Shown here: piece by piece, positions 40,229 to 52,081 of the stretch
Numbering within the stretch: position 1 is the stretch's first letter
Layout of the letters: each line of letters starts with the position of its first letter
From: Lutjanus erythropterus
Lineage: Eukaryota; Chordata; Actinopteri; Lutjaniformes; Lutjanidae
NCBI GenBank assembly: GCA_020091685.1
Contig: CM034607.1
Span: forward strand, 29,164,645-29,228,644
Direction: 5' to 3'
Length of the DNA stretch: 64,000 nt
Position numbers and translations under genes: made by a program
Notes under the pieces: generated by a model
Database searches by the model: none
What the model was told of the DNA's origin: nothing
What the model saw: the letters and a program-made list of their open reading frames with translations, nothing else

Positions 40229-42008
40229 GACTGATACATCATACATATGACTATATATATACATACACATATTACAGATAAGGACATACATATGACTACA
40301 CAGATTCAGAATTATACATACATACACACATACAGTTAATACATATATGGTCACATATGACTGTGCAGACATACATATTATATGATATATGAGATACATG
40401 GTTACACAGATATAGCTACATAATATGATATTCACATAAGGAGTATATATACATACATACATACATACAAGCATACATACATACATGAGTAGTCTACTAT
40501 ACATACATATGACCATGCATCCATATATATGAGCATACATACATACATATGACCACATACATACATACATACATATATGAATTATACATACATGGTACAC
40601 ATATATATATAATCACTTATAATTTGTTTAATTTAAAATTCAAAATGAATGTAGACTTCTTTAATGTTATTAATATTTTGTATATGTTGGTGAAGTAAAC
40701 AATGTCAAATTGAAAAATGAACTGCCTTATTCACTATATGCATCACATGGTAATGTTGTTTACAGGCAACTAATCCTAAAAATTTCAAAAAAAAAAAAAA
40801 TTCTTCAAGATTATGTTTATTTAGTCTATTTGAGACATAAAACACATTTCCCTCTACTGGCATCATAGAATGTGTAATTATAGAGGATATGACTATACAT
40901 ACATACATACATACATACATATACATACATACATAAGGACTACACATACATACACATATACATAATACATATGAGCATATATACATACATACATATGAGT
41001 ATACATACATACATACACACATAAGGAGTGGTAAACATACATACATACATATGCTGAGTACATATATGATACATACATATATAAGATATGTAATACAAGG
41101 AGCATACATACATAACATGATACATGCAGGACATACATACATATATGATGATCAGCATATGGCCAACATATATACCATGCATATAAACATACATGTACAT
41201 CATGCATACATACATACATGTATATTATGGTATGACTACACATACATATGATTTATACATGATATATATGACCATACATACATACATGTTGCTATTAAGA
41301 AATACTAATTATATACATACATACATATACATACATACATACATACATATGTACATACATAATTGTTACATACATATGACTCATGCATACATTCATATAA
41401 CCATACATACATAATAATAATATATATATGATACATATAATACAAACATATGACCATGCATACACATACATACATACATACAGAGCATGTACACATACAT
41501 ATATATACATGACATTCATGCATATTACATACATACATGTGACTATACATATACATATACACACATACATATACATACATACATACATACATATAATACA
41601 TATATATATGACTAGTGTACATACATAAGGACTATACATACATACATATAACTCATGCATACATATATAATTATACATATATATATATGACATGCATATA
41701 CATACATACATATGAACATATATGCATATATACATACATACATATGACTATGCATACATACATACATGTGACTATGCACATGTTACATACATACATATGA
41801 ATGTATACATACATACATATATAGATACATAAAGTTGAGAATACATACATACATACACTATGCATACATACACATATATGATACATACATATGGCATGAC
41901 TATACATATAATATGACTATACATACATACATATGACTCAATCATACATACATATACACATCATACATACATACATACATACATATATACATATATGTGT
42001 ATATGACT

Positions 42009-42040
<32 letters not shown>

Positions 42041-42968
42041 TTAAATTTTCATAATTATTTTTAATTTGAAAATTCTAAATGAATTGTGACTTTTGATGTT
42101 ATTGAATATTTTGGTTATGTTTACAAAATAAACAATGTCAAACGGAAAAGGAACGCTTTTTTCACTTATGCACCATTATAGTGTATACAAGTTGCCTACA
42201 GGCAACTAACCTCAAAAATTTCCCTAAAAAAAAAAAAAAAAAAATTTCTGATTATGTTTATTTAGTCTATTTTGAGACATAAAACACATTTCCTCACTGG
42301 CATCATAATGTAAACATAGAGGATATGACATCACATACATACACATACATACATACATACATATGACTCATACATACATACACATACATACATACATATA
42401 TATGAGCATACATATATACATACATATACATACATACATACATACATACATATGTAAGGAGTATAATACATACATATACATATATGACATACATACATAC
42501 ATACATACATATGAGTATATACATATGAGCATACATACATACATACGTACATACATAAGGAGTATATACATATATGAGCATACATTCATACATATGCTGT
42601 AAACATATGATTATGCATATAAAACATACATATACATATGACTACATGCATACATACATATTACATACATACATACATATGTGACTATCCATATGGGACT
42701 TTATGCATACATACATACATATGACTATACATATATACATACATACTTAGTGACTATACATACATACATACATACATACATATGTTACATATGACTATAC
42801 ATATATATAGACCATGCATACATTCATATAACCATACATACACACATACATACATACATATGGTCATACATGACCATGCATACATACACATACATACATA
42901 TGAGCATACATGCATACATATATATACATACATACATATGACCATGCATACATACATACATGTGACCA

Positions 42969-42999
<31 letters not shown>

Positions 43000-43214
43000 G
43001 ACCATACATATTAAGCATACATACATACATACATACATATGAGAATATATACATACATATGACCATGCATACATACATATGAGCATACATACATACATAT
43101 GACCATGCATAACAGAACATATGACTATACATACATACATATGACCATACATACATACATACATACATATGACCATACATACATACATACATACATATAT
43201 ACATATATATGACT

Positions 43215-43246
<32 letters not shown>

Positions 43247-43551
43247 TTAAATTCTTTTCATAATTATTTTTAATTTAAAATTTAAAATGAATTGTGACTT
43301 CTTGATGTTATTGAATATTTTTGCATATGTTTATGAAATAAACAATGTTCAAATTGGAAAAGGAACGTTCTTTTTCACTTATGCACCATTATGGTACAAT
43401 GTTGCCTACAGGCAACGAACCCCAAAAACTTCCAAAAATAAAAATAAAAATAAAATTTCTTCAGATTATGTTTATTTAGTCTATTTTGAGACATAAAAAC
43501 ACTCCAAACATTTTTATCCCTCACTGGCATCATAATGTGTACCATAGAGGG
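32511..43551 (+). repeat. about eleven tandem copies of the transposon's 3' end
   Basis: A segment of about 250-280 bp recurs. It starts near AATGAATTGTGACTTC, passes TTTATGAAATAAACAATG, the palindrome GTTGCCTACAGGCAAC and GATTATGTTTATTTAGTC, and ends CATCATAATGTGTACCATAGAGGG. The anchor AATTGTGAC or its equivalent is near 32511, 33262, 34258, 35531, 36578, 37793, 38806, 39734, 40645, 42078 and 43287, so spacing varies from 0.75 to 1.43 kb. In internal copies the terminal GAGGG is followed by ATATGAC and ACAT repeats; only the last copy is followed by TTAA. Intact palindromes remain at 34369, 36691, 38917, 42191 and 43401, with damaged ones at 35641, 37905, 39847 and 40755. The first two copies and the one near 40645 are the most diverged. 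Confidence 0.9.
32733..43246 (+). repeat. ten (ACAT)n microsatellite blocks separating the 3'-end copies
   Basis: The approximate blocks are 32733-33230, 33513-34222, 34510-35492, 35785-36540, 36831-37750, 38050-38770, 39050-39697, 39990-40612, 40890-42043 and 42330-43246. Each is mainly ACAT/ATAC tetranucleotide, interrupted every 20-60 bases by TATGACTA, TATGAGCA or TATGACCA, which gives a loose higher-order rhythm. Each block opens with ATATGAC directly after GAGGG and closes with TATATATA then an AT-rich AATTTAAAATTTAAAATG stretch. The long ORFs rich in Met, Tyr, Val and Cys, or in Thr, Tyr, Ile and His, are translations of the microsatellite and are not genes. Confidence 0.95.
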
Positions 43552-43555
43552 TTAA

Positions 43556-46500
43556 ATAGAGAGTGGACTGCAAACTACGAAGACACAGCAGCAAAGCACG
43601 GCTGTTAATAAAACAGATATTTTCTATGGAAGCAGAACAGTGACACCAGGTCATTTTGAGTTTTGAGTGTAGCCCCGAAGAGGGTGACCAGATGAGAGTG
43701 GGTGATATGCGGGACAGGGGAGTCGTGTCAGAAGATTCAGACATCAGACTCTGAAGTCCCAAACACACTGAAGGTGTCTGACACATGCATTTTGGAGTAC
43801 ACCTGCTGTCTTTGATGCATGAACCAAAAGCGTTATGAGGCGCATCAAACTGCCTTGACGCGCCTCCTCCGACCTTGTTTTGATTTTGTGAACATCAAAT
43901 GAGGACCAAAGCCCTTTGTCTGCAGCCGCAGCCGGGTGTTTCTGCAACTACGGGCATTGTTGACTCTCCAAAATAAAAGTAAAAAAGTCAAGCGCTATGA
44001 ATTGTAATCAAATGAATTGTGTGTGTGTGTTTTTCTTTTTTTTCTTATGTTTTTTACCACTTGCTCTTATACAAAATGTCCTTACTGCAACATTACAGTA
44101 ACTTTCATGGTCAGAGTCCAGGTTGAAAAATACAGATGTTTACCTTTATTTAGCTAATTTTGCAGATAAATGGCAACTAGCAAGGTCTGCTATGTTAGCT
44201 TTGACTCCTGCCATCTAATACACATGTAGTTCAAAATAAACATGTGCTAAGCTGTTTGGTGAGGACACATGATAAATACTTCAAGAGAAAAGTTCATCTT
44301 GTTTTCCTAGATCTTGAGGGTCACCCAGTGTAGAGTGACCCAACCTGTCAGCCATGTGCTCACTTGCTAACTTCTGTTTCCATGGAAATTAGAGTCATTT
44401 TAAACATACTTTCAGCAGATAAAATTGTCATTTTTTTGATTTTTTTTAATCACAAATTCCTCCTGCACTCTCAGTCGTCTTGTTGAAAACAGACTGAATG
44501 ACATCAACATTTATGACAGCCTTATTAGTGTAAAATACAAGTGAAAACACACCAGTACTTAAATATTTTTTTATTATCATTATTGAATTCATGTAGACGT
44601 CTTTATTCTGGTGACAACAGCAGCTTGTTGCACATTTCTCTGTTATTAATTATTCATGACACTTGCGCTGGCAGCGCTCCAAAATACACAATAAGTTGTG
44701 TACATGTGCTGCATTTTGCAGTATTACTCTGTCCCCTCAGTATTTTTGCCTTCAAGTCGAGCCTCCTCACAGCGGACAGCTCTCCTTTTAGCTTCTTTAT
44801 ATCATCATTTCATATTAATGTAACAGGTCGTCTCTGGGACAAACAGGACAGGATTTGGGTAAACTGCTTGTTATTCAGGTCTGACACAAATTTTTCAAGA
44901 CATCAGGCTACCCTGGCCCCAAATATAATTTTATAAGTGGGTCTTTGTGAAGCTATTTGTGTGTGCGTGTGTGTTCAGTGTTCAGGTGGATTTTCCCAGG
45001 TGAAGGGGAATGATAAGAATTTAGTCTTTTCAGTAAGTGTTGCAACTGCCTGTTGATTATTAATATGAAGTATGTTTATTTTCATCGTGATGCTGTTGCC
45101 ACACACCCACTCCTGTGATCACACAGCACAGTTTATTTTCCTGTAGCAGGATTCTTTCCTCATCATCTCAACAAATACATTTTCCATAAAAAAAAAATTC
45201 TGATGATTTTACAAACCTCTCATTGCATAACGTTACTTTATGTTACAGTGTTGCTCCGAAACAAAAACAGCAAATGATTCATGTGTTTTAATATCAGCAA
45301 AAACACAGGAAACACTGTTTATTGATAGCAGCTGTTATGTATTCTGTTTCAATACTAACGCTAGATAATAATAACCTCTAAGAGATTTTTTCACACTTCT
45401 TAATTAATCTGCAAAATAAATAGTTTTTGAGGTACATGTTTCAATTTGTCAATGATTAAGACGTGTACTCTGGCTTATGTGGGGCTGCAGAGCATTTTCA
45501 TCCCTTGTCCCACGTCCCACATTTTGACTGGCACTTGTTTTCAAAAGTCAAACCACTGCAGGACAGAAGCTTTTCTAAAATCTGTCTTTTGTCCAACAGC
45601 TGTGAAGAAAGCAGGGAGGGCTGTCATCACAGGGCTGTTTGATGTCAATCAAACTGTGCACACGTGGGTCAAGTGCAGGTTGTCACTGTCTTTGCTGCCT
45701 GTACCCTACGCTCAACATTAAAGTAACCGCAAAGTCAGAATATGATGGAACTCCACAAAAAAGGAATGTGGCTACAACAAAGACTGGGAAACTGCTTATA
45801 ACTGGTTGAAGCCAGTGGGAGGTGATTCTGAGAGCTTTTTTTGGGGGGACAGTTGTTCAGTTTTACAGGGTACATAAGAAACATGTGCCTCAAAAAGAGA
45901 CGTGCAGATCTATGGATGCATTCCTACTGAAACCCGAAGATGATTACCAAACAGATAAGGTAACAGCTGATGAAATATCGAGTTGATATGACACTGTGCA
46001 GCACTGCCAACCAGGGCAGAAATTTCATGGAGGCCCTGAAGGTATGGCTGCCGTGCCCCCCTAAAAATTACATGCTCTGAGGCCACAGTGGCCATAACAC
46101 CCTGTCAGCACTGTCCCAGCTGATTTTACCGTCTTCTCCCCTGCCTCTCTTCTCTCAGTCCGATTTTTGACAGTGTCCTTTTGCTGAGATTCTGCATCAA
46201 TGTTGGGCAACATCAAGCGAAACACTGTGAAAATAACACAGATGGTTCAATTTCTAGCTTGTTTTGAATCACTGGAAAATTGGAACTATTTATGACTACA
46301 GTTTGATAAATTAGAGAACGAATATGACAAGAAAAACAATATATATTTTATTATGCATAGCCCATATAACACTATGTTAACTTAGCTGACCCTGTGGCCT
46401 AAGAACTAAATGAGTATAACAGCCTAATGTTTGTAATATTAATGTTAATAAACTTAACGTTAGTCCGTCTGACACCGTTTTCAACCCAGTTGTCCAGTGT

Positions 46501-46588
46501 CCAGTGACTCTGATTAGTCCAGGGTTAAACATGTAAGAACTTCTGACTCAGGAGTTTGTACAAGTATTGATAATTGGTTCACATCTGA
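43556..46588. other. intergenic, no gene seen
   Basis: Flank of the piggyBac element. At about 44,085-44,330 there is a repeat-like stretch (GTCCAGGTTGAAAAATACAG) sharing wording with the repeat near 6.43 kb in inverted orientation. ORFs such as 44541-44936 and 45446-45721 have no recognised domain. Confidence 0.5.
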
Positions 46589-47325
46589 GTGTGAAGTGGC
46601 TGGGATGAGCATCAGCATCTTTTCGTCTGAGGCCATGGTTCTCGGCAGGAAACAGGTGGACTGTCTGAGTCCTTACCCCAAGTGAGGGAGTTCAAATATC
46701 TCGAGGTCTTGTTCTTGAGTGAGGGGACAATGGAGCGTGAGATGGGCCAGAGAATCGGCGCAGTGGGAACGGTATTGTGTTTGTTTTACTGCACCGTTGT
46801 GACCAAAAGAGAGCTTAGCCAGAAGGCGACGCTCTCAATCAACAAGTCAATCTTCGTTCCTCGTCTCACCTATGGTCATGAAGGGTGGGTCATGACCAAA
46901 GAACAAAATCATGGATACAAGCGGTCAAAATGGGTTTTCTCAAGAGGGTGGGAGGCACCTCCCTTAGGGATAGGGTGAGAAGCTCAGTCGTCTGTGAGGA
47001 ACTTGGAGTAGAGCTTCTGCTCCTTTGCGTAGAAAGGAGCCGGTTGAGGTGGTTCGGGTATCTCGTAAGGATGCCACCTGGTCGCCTTCCGAGGGAGGTG
47101 TTCCAGGCACGTCCAGCTGTGAGGAGGCCACGGGGGAAAGACCGAGGACTAGGTGGAGGGATTATATCTTCATCCTGGCATGGAAACGCCTCAGGATCCC
47201 CGAGTCAGAGCTGGTTAATGCAGCCGCAGAAAGGGATGCCCGGGGTCTCCTGCTGGAACCTGTTACCTCTGCAACCTGACTTCAGACAAGCAGTTGAAGA
47301 TGGATGGATGGATAGATGGAAATAA
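46589..47325 (+). pseudogene. LINE reverse transcriptase 3' end, frameshifted
   Basis: The reading frame starts around GMSISIFSSEAMVLGRKQVD and continues through EFKYLEVLFLSEGTMERE, RIGAVGTV, KRELSQKATLSINKSI and RLTYGHEGWVM. These are thumb and C-terminal motifs of a non-LTR retrotransposon common in fish. It then shifts frame near 46,910 (MGFLKRVGGTSLRDRVRSS, RLRWFGYLVRMPPGRLPREV) and again near 47,145 (RPRTRWRDYIFILAWKRL). An in-frame stop near 46,683 (CCCCAAGTGAGG) also breaks it. A short (GATG)n tail at about 47296-47320 marks the 3' end. It is 5'-truncated, as is usual for LINEs. The clade (RTE/Rex, L2 or I type) was not resolved. Confidence 0.8.
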
Positions 47326-49371
47326 ACAGGTTTTTTAATTTCATTTGAGCCCATTTCAAATAAAATCAATAAATCCTTTATTTCTGTGGGCTTAAAATTA
47401 CTATTTTATTTTATGGCCTTGCTACATTTGGCCTTTGTGTCCTTAAAATATTGACAAGTGGCCTTAACCCTGAAACTGTGGTAACCTGCATAGTCTGTTG
47501 TGTGTATTGAATCAACCAGAGGGCAGAGCATATAGATATTATGAGCAGAAAATAAATGTTTAGTGTGTTTAGTGATATTGTGCTTTTTCTATCTTAAATC
47601 TCTCTAAGCAACTGTAATGGGGATATAAGGTGTACTGAAATGATTCCTGCCAGCAAACTGTCACATCTGTTCCTTGTCATCATCAGCCCTCCTTCACTTC
47701 TCGTCCAGTGGGCTGTAACACTGCAGTTAGGAAGTGCTGAGGAAAAACAAAACCAACAAAAAAAAAAAAAATGCTGTCAAATCAACTTCAGACCCTTAAC
47801 TCCACCATTTCGTGCCACACAATTTTGCTCTGAACTCATAATTTACCTCCAGTGATTGAATATGAACAACATTTGCATAAATGCCTCCCACACATGCACA
47901 CAAATTACAGGACTCTTCTCTGGGAGCGCGAGGCGGTTAAAGTAAAACCTTGAGAGTGAATGAAGAGCCTGAATGAGGCTGCCGTCACCTGCTTGGCAGC
48001 TCACAAAAGAAACATTCGTGAAAGCAATTTATTCAGCACGGCTGTAACACATTTTGAACAATTTATTTTTAAAAGCTTGTTAGGTGCTCTTGTCTTCTTT
48101 TTTTCCTTCAGGAAGTTAATTGGTCCCAGATGAGCACTGCGGCTGTTTTATCTCTTTATGTCTTTATAGGAGGACAGTCTTGACATTGGCCGGGTCCCTC
48201 TGGAAAGGACAGAATCCATACATTGATAAACACAAGCGGAGTGCTTTATCATTTAACAGCTGCTAAAAAGCCCCCCGGACGCTAATTCACATTACTGCCA
48301 ACATAAAGAAAATGAATCCACGGTTCATTTTATGTCCTGGAGAGAGTAAATAAATTCACACAGACAGATTTTTTTTCCCAATATATAACTTTATTTAAAA
48401 TATTGTTACAATTTATTACTCTACACAACATTTTCAAACCTTTTTTTTCCTTTTTCTTATATTGGTTAGTAAACCTTCATGTGTTTTTACTTTAGATATA
48501 AAACTCTCCATTTTGTAGCCTAGTTTTGCATCAGGTGTTAATTGATGTCTTTTTAACTGCTTGTTTCATTGTGTAGTTAGATAATCCTCCATACAGCCCC
48601 CGCACGAAATTAATGATCAACGGTGGCTCTAGCCTTGCACGCTATTGTTTCCCCCAATCTTTATAATTTCTGTTTAAATAAATAAAAGTTTTGAGTTGGA
48701 GAAAAAAAAGAGTGCATTTTTGTCCAAGAGATATTCTCTTTTAATTTTTAAAACAACTATTTACAGGTTAATGCTGAAGACAGACAAACAAGGCTTAGGT
48801 TTTTAATTAATGTCACTGACTACTTTGCCGTGGAGAAGCCCCGTGTTTCAAAGCGACAGACAGAAAATTAATTACACAAAGGCTAATAACACTTTTTAAA
48901 ACAAACACATACATCCACCTTTCGTGTTAGTCACAGGTAGGACATGTCGGCTGAAATGGGGAAAGCCAGCAGCTAATGCCCTCCGAGCCGGAAGCTTGTT
49001 CCAGAGGTGGACGAATGTCGAGTCTGCACAAAAGCTCTGACTTGACCCAGCTGTGTCAAAGGAAAGAGGCCGACCGAGAGCCTCATAAATGCCACTTTGA
49101 ACACTGAACTCTGAGCCTGAAATGCTGTCGAATTCAAACTAACAGAGAAGATCTCACACGATATCTGCCACCGACTGCCGATTTGGCTCGACACTCAGAA
49201 AGCTGATGCGTTGCTATAGCAACAGCATCACGTATACATGCATTTCAGTGGCAGCCGTAATGAACACAAACTTTCTGAACCTCGTGTGCCGTCCACACGC
49301 AGACACATTCCTGTTTTAAAATTCTACTGCCACCATGTTTGCTGTACCATTTGACATTCTTGTTTATCAAC
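47326..49371. other. intergenic, possible conserved non-coding stretches
   Basis: No coding sequence. About 47,900-48,360 and 48,780-48,900 have mixed composition with TTAATTAATG, GAAGTTAATTGG and GATAAACAC words and few simple repeats, a look often seen in conserved vertebrate elements. This is only an impression. Confidence 0.4.
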
Positions 49372-50608
49372 TAAAGGGACAGTTCACCCCTAAATCCCCA
49401 AATACACACAATTCTTCTTACCTGTGGTGCTATTTATTCATCTAGACTGTTCTGGCGTGAGTTGCTGTGTTCTGGAAATATCAGCCACAGAGATGTCTGC
49501 CTTCTCTGGAATATACTGGGACATAATGACACTCAGTTTGTCATGCTCAAATGTCTCGTTGCAGAAATCATGACCATATTAGGCCCAAATCAGACACAGC
49601 ACTGATTTGGCAATGACGGGCATCTTTTTCCAGATATTTTCTGAAGGCGAGAAGCATTTTGGATGCTTGGAGCGCCTCATGTTTTTTACAGGAGCGCCCT
49701 GAATAGCTCACAATGAGAAAACTCAGAGTGAAAGAGCGCCTCGTGTCATTCACATTTTTTTTCCTCAGTGAGAGACAAGCATCTGTGGTGATGACGACAA
49801 AGTTTGCAGGTGCTTGGAAATAATAACACGGAGGACAAATTGCTTGTGGATGCTGCTGCTAGATACCCGGAGCTTTGTAACTGATACAAATTAGAGCGGT
49901 GCTTGAGATTTCATTCATGTAACCTGCTGGTATAACTGGTTGCATGCACCTCATGGTTTGCATTAAGCTAATTTTAGCTCACTTTCTCCTCTTTTTGGAG
50001 GTTTCAGACAGATCTCCGGTTCCCTGTGTCGTGCGTAATATTTGGAAACTCACCCTCAACCAGAGTCAGTGCCCTCTGTCTGTCCAGTTTTTATGCAGAT
50101 ATTTAAGCAGCTAATTAACTGGGAAGTTAACTATATCAAGCTAATCAAATTATAAAGGTGCAGATCTGGGTTAAATTCACATTAAAATCACAGTCAGGAT
50201 AAGGACTGCTGATTTCAATTTAAAAAAAAGCTTCAACTAAAAAAGGCAGTCTCACATTTTGCAGCCTGCCAGAAGCACTCTGTGTGATCGAGGGCTTACT
50301 CAAAATAATCCACATACGACTGCAGATACAAAGTAGTTCCTACATGAAACTGCTGACAACTGGATTATCTTGAGTAACCAGATCATGATTTCTGGAAAGA
50401 GACATTGCTGTTGAGTTTTTCAAATGTATTTTTGGTGCTTTAAGCACCACGAGCCAAGTGTCATCTAGTTCCATCATACTGGAGAGAAGGAGGATATCTT
50501 TACGGCTGAATCTCCAAAACTCGCACCAAAACTATTTAGATGGATAAACAGCACCACAGGTAAGAGGAAAAATACGTAGTTTTGATTTTGGGGTGAACTG
50601 TCCCTTTA
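49372..50608. mobile_element. 1.24 kb inverted-repeat element (AAAGGGACAGTTCACCCC ends)
   Basis: The outer ends TAAAGGGACAGTTCACCCCT (49372) and, in reverse complement, TTAAAGGGACAGTTCACCCC (from 50609) are terminal inverted repeats. Similarity continues inward for 100 bp or more: TTACCTGTGGTGCT near 49,420 against AGCACCACAGGTAA near 50,550, and TTATTCATCTAGA against TTTAGATGGATAA. No transposase is apparent; the 61-codon - strand ORF at 49568-49753 has no recognised motif. It is a non-autonomous DNA element. Confidence 0.75.
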
Positions 50609-52081
50609 AGTCTTGTGCGAAATTCAATCATCTTTTTGTAAATATTCATTCACATACAAACCAAGGCTATCCAGCATATCTAACACAAACACAGGTGGCC
50701 CACAGCACAGCGTACACTGACGAACAAACAAAGACGTGCTTCTTAACATTCCTGTCATCTCTCTGCATTTACCTAAACACTGTTACTATGACATTTATCT
50801 CACCGAAGACAACGGCCGAAAAGGACAGGATTCACACACCTGCATGTGACTGAGACTGAGCGCGAGATGGCACCTGGCGCGGACAAACGGAAAAACAGAA
50901 AAATATATATATATTTAAAAAAAAAAAAAAAAACAGAAAAAAAACAGCAGCTTTCTAAAAGCCTATTCACAGCAGAGTGAGCCACAGGGACAGAGAACAA
51001 ACATCAAACAGTAAAAAACACTGCTTTGAATATATTATTGGGAGGAGTGAGTCAGTTGGCTGACAGGAATAAAAGGAACAGAGGCTGCACTGAGCATGTT
51101 GAGCCAACGTGGTGCTGCCACGGCAACCACATCCCCCTGTGATGATGGGGAGACCAACCTGGAGAGAGTAAGAGCAGAGGACAGAAAAGCTAAACACACA
51201 CACAATCACACCACCTTTATTTGCCTCTCCCTCTACATCTTATAGAGAAAAAAACAAAAAAACAACACGGTTGAACAGCTCCAATTCTTATGTCATCCAT
51301 CTCTGAATTGGCTATTACTTTGGCTGTCAAAATGACCATCCAGCAATCTGCACATTGCAGTTTCTCTCTCAATTGAGCTACGTGTGGTGCGTGTGTAAAA
51401 AAACACACAACGTGCTACTTCAGTATGGAAAGTATTGCTATAGAGGCCCTCAGAAGCAACAACTGGATGACAAACAACTGAATTTCTTGTGATGTTGCAC
51501 TTAATTTTCTATAAAGACAAAGTAGCAGAGAGACAGGGATGTGTGTGTGTGTGTTATGCAGAAAAGGGCATGCGAGGGGCTGCGAGTGTAAGCTAGACAA
51601 TAGGAGACGCCTCCCATTTGTCTCCATCTGTCTGGCATCTCTGCTGTCGTACGGATACAAAACCCCATCTTCATTTGCTGGCTCTCACACCGACAGCTCA
51701 TCAGACACGTCCAATCACAGCCTAAAAGCTTATCAGCAATGTCAATGATAAACATAGAGGACACACACGCACACAAAACAGCACATACACACCAGCATGC
51801 TCCAAGGTAACGGACTGAAAGCAAATTATGACCGAACCTAGGCATGAATTAAACATTTTATTGAACTCAAAGCTAAGCTCAACTGTAAAAGAGATCAAAA
51901 AATCAAACTGGAACTTGAACTTGTGCTCTAAAAGTCAGTGTGATTAAAAAAAAAAAATGAACCATCGCTCTCAGTTTCAGGTTTTTGGTCGCTGCCAGGC
52001 GGCGAGTTAAGCACAAGAGCCAGTAGAGGAGTCAGTAACAGTGTTGCCAGATGGGAAATACAGCAATATCATACTGCGACT
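50609..52081. other. intergenic, no gene seen
   Basis: AT-rich with an A-run at about 50918-50950. About 51,040-51,180 and 51,560-51,720 are of mixed composition. No exon or RNA gene was recognised. Confidence 0.5.

Larger units (their letters stand above)
31617..43555 (+). mobile_element. 11.9 kb piggyBac-type transposon with TTAA target duplication
   Basis: TTAA at 31617-31620 is followed by CCCTCTATGGTAC. At the other end, GTACCATAGAGGG at 43539-43551 is followed by TTAA at 43552-43555. The 13-bp ends are perfect inverted repeats, and duplicated TTAA plus a CCC/GGG terminus is the standard signature of the piggyBac superfamily. A C-terminal piggyBac Cys-rich domain ORF lies inside at 32015-32227. 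A palindrome GTTGCC-4nt-GGCAAC lies 17 bp inside the left end (31637-31652), and a copy of the same type lies at 43401-43416 near the right end. The catalytic DDD transposase core is missing, so the element is non-autonomous. Most of its length is a macrosatellite made from its own 3' end and ACAT microsatellite. Confidence 0.85.

Noticed and set aside
32788-43240. Dozens of long ORFs rich in Met-Tyr-Val-Cys or Thr-Tyr-Ile-His, up to 185 codons
   Set aside because: They are translations of ACAT repeats; a 4-bp unit lacks stops in several frames on both strands. Composition explains them entirely.
32733-43246. CRISPR-like array (regular repeats with spacers)
   Set aside because: Units are 0.75-1.43 kb, the spacers are microsatellite, and the context is a vertebrate genome; it is a transposon-derived macrosatellite.
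46885-47325. A host gene encoded by the 146-codon ORF
   Set aside because: The motifs are those of a LINE reverse transcriptase C-terminus with frameshifts, followed by a GATG tail.
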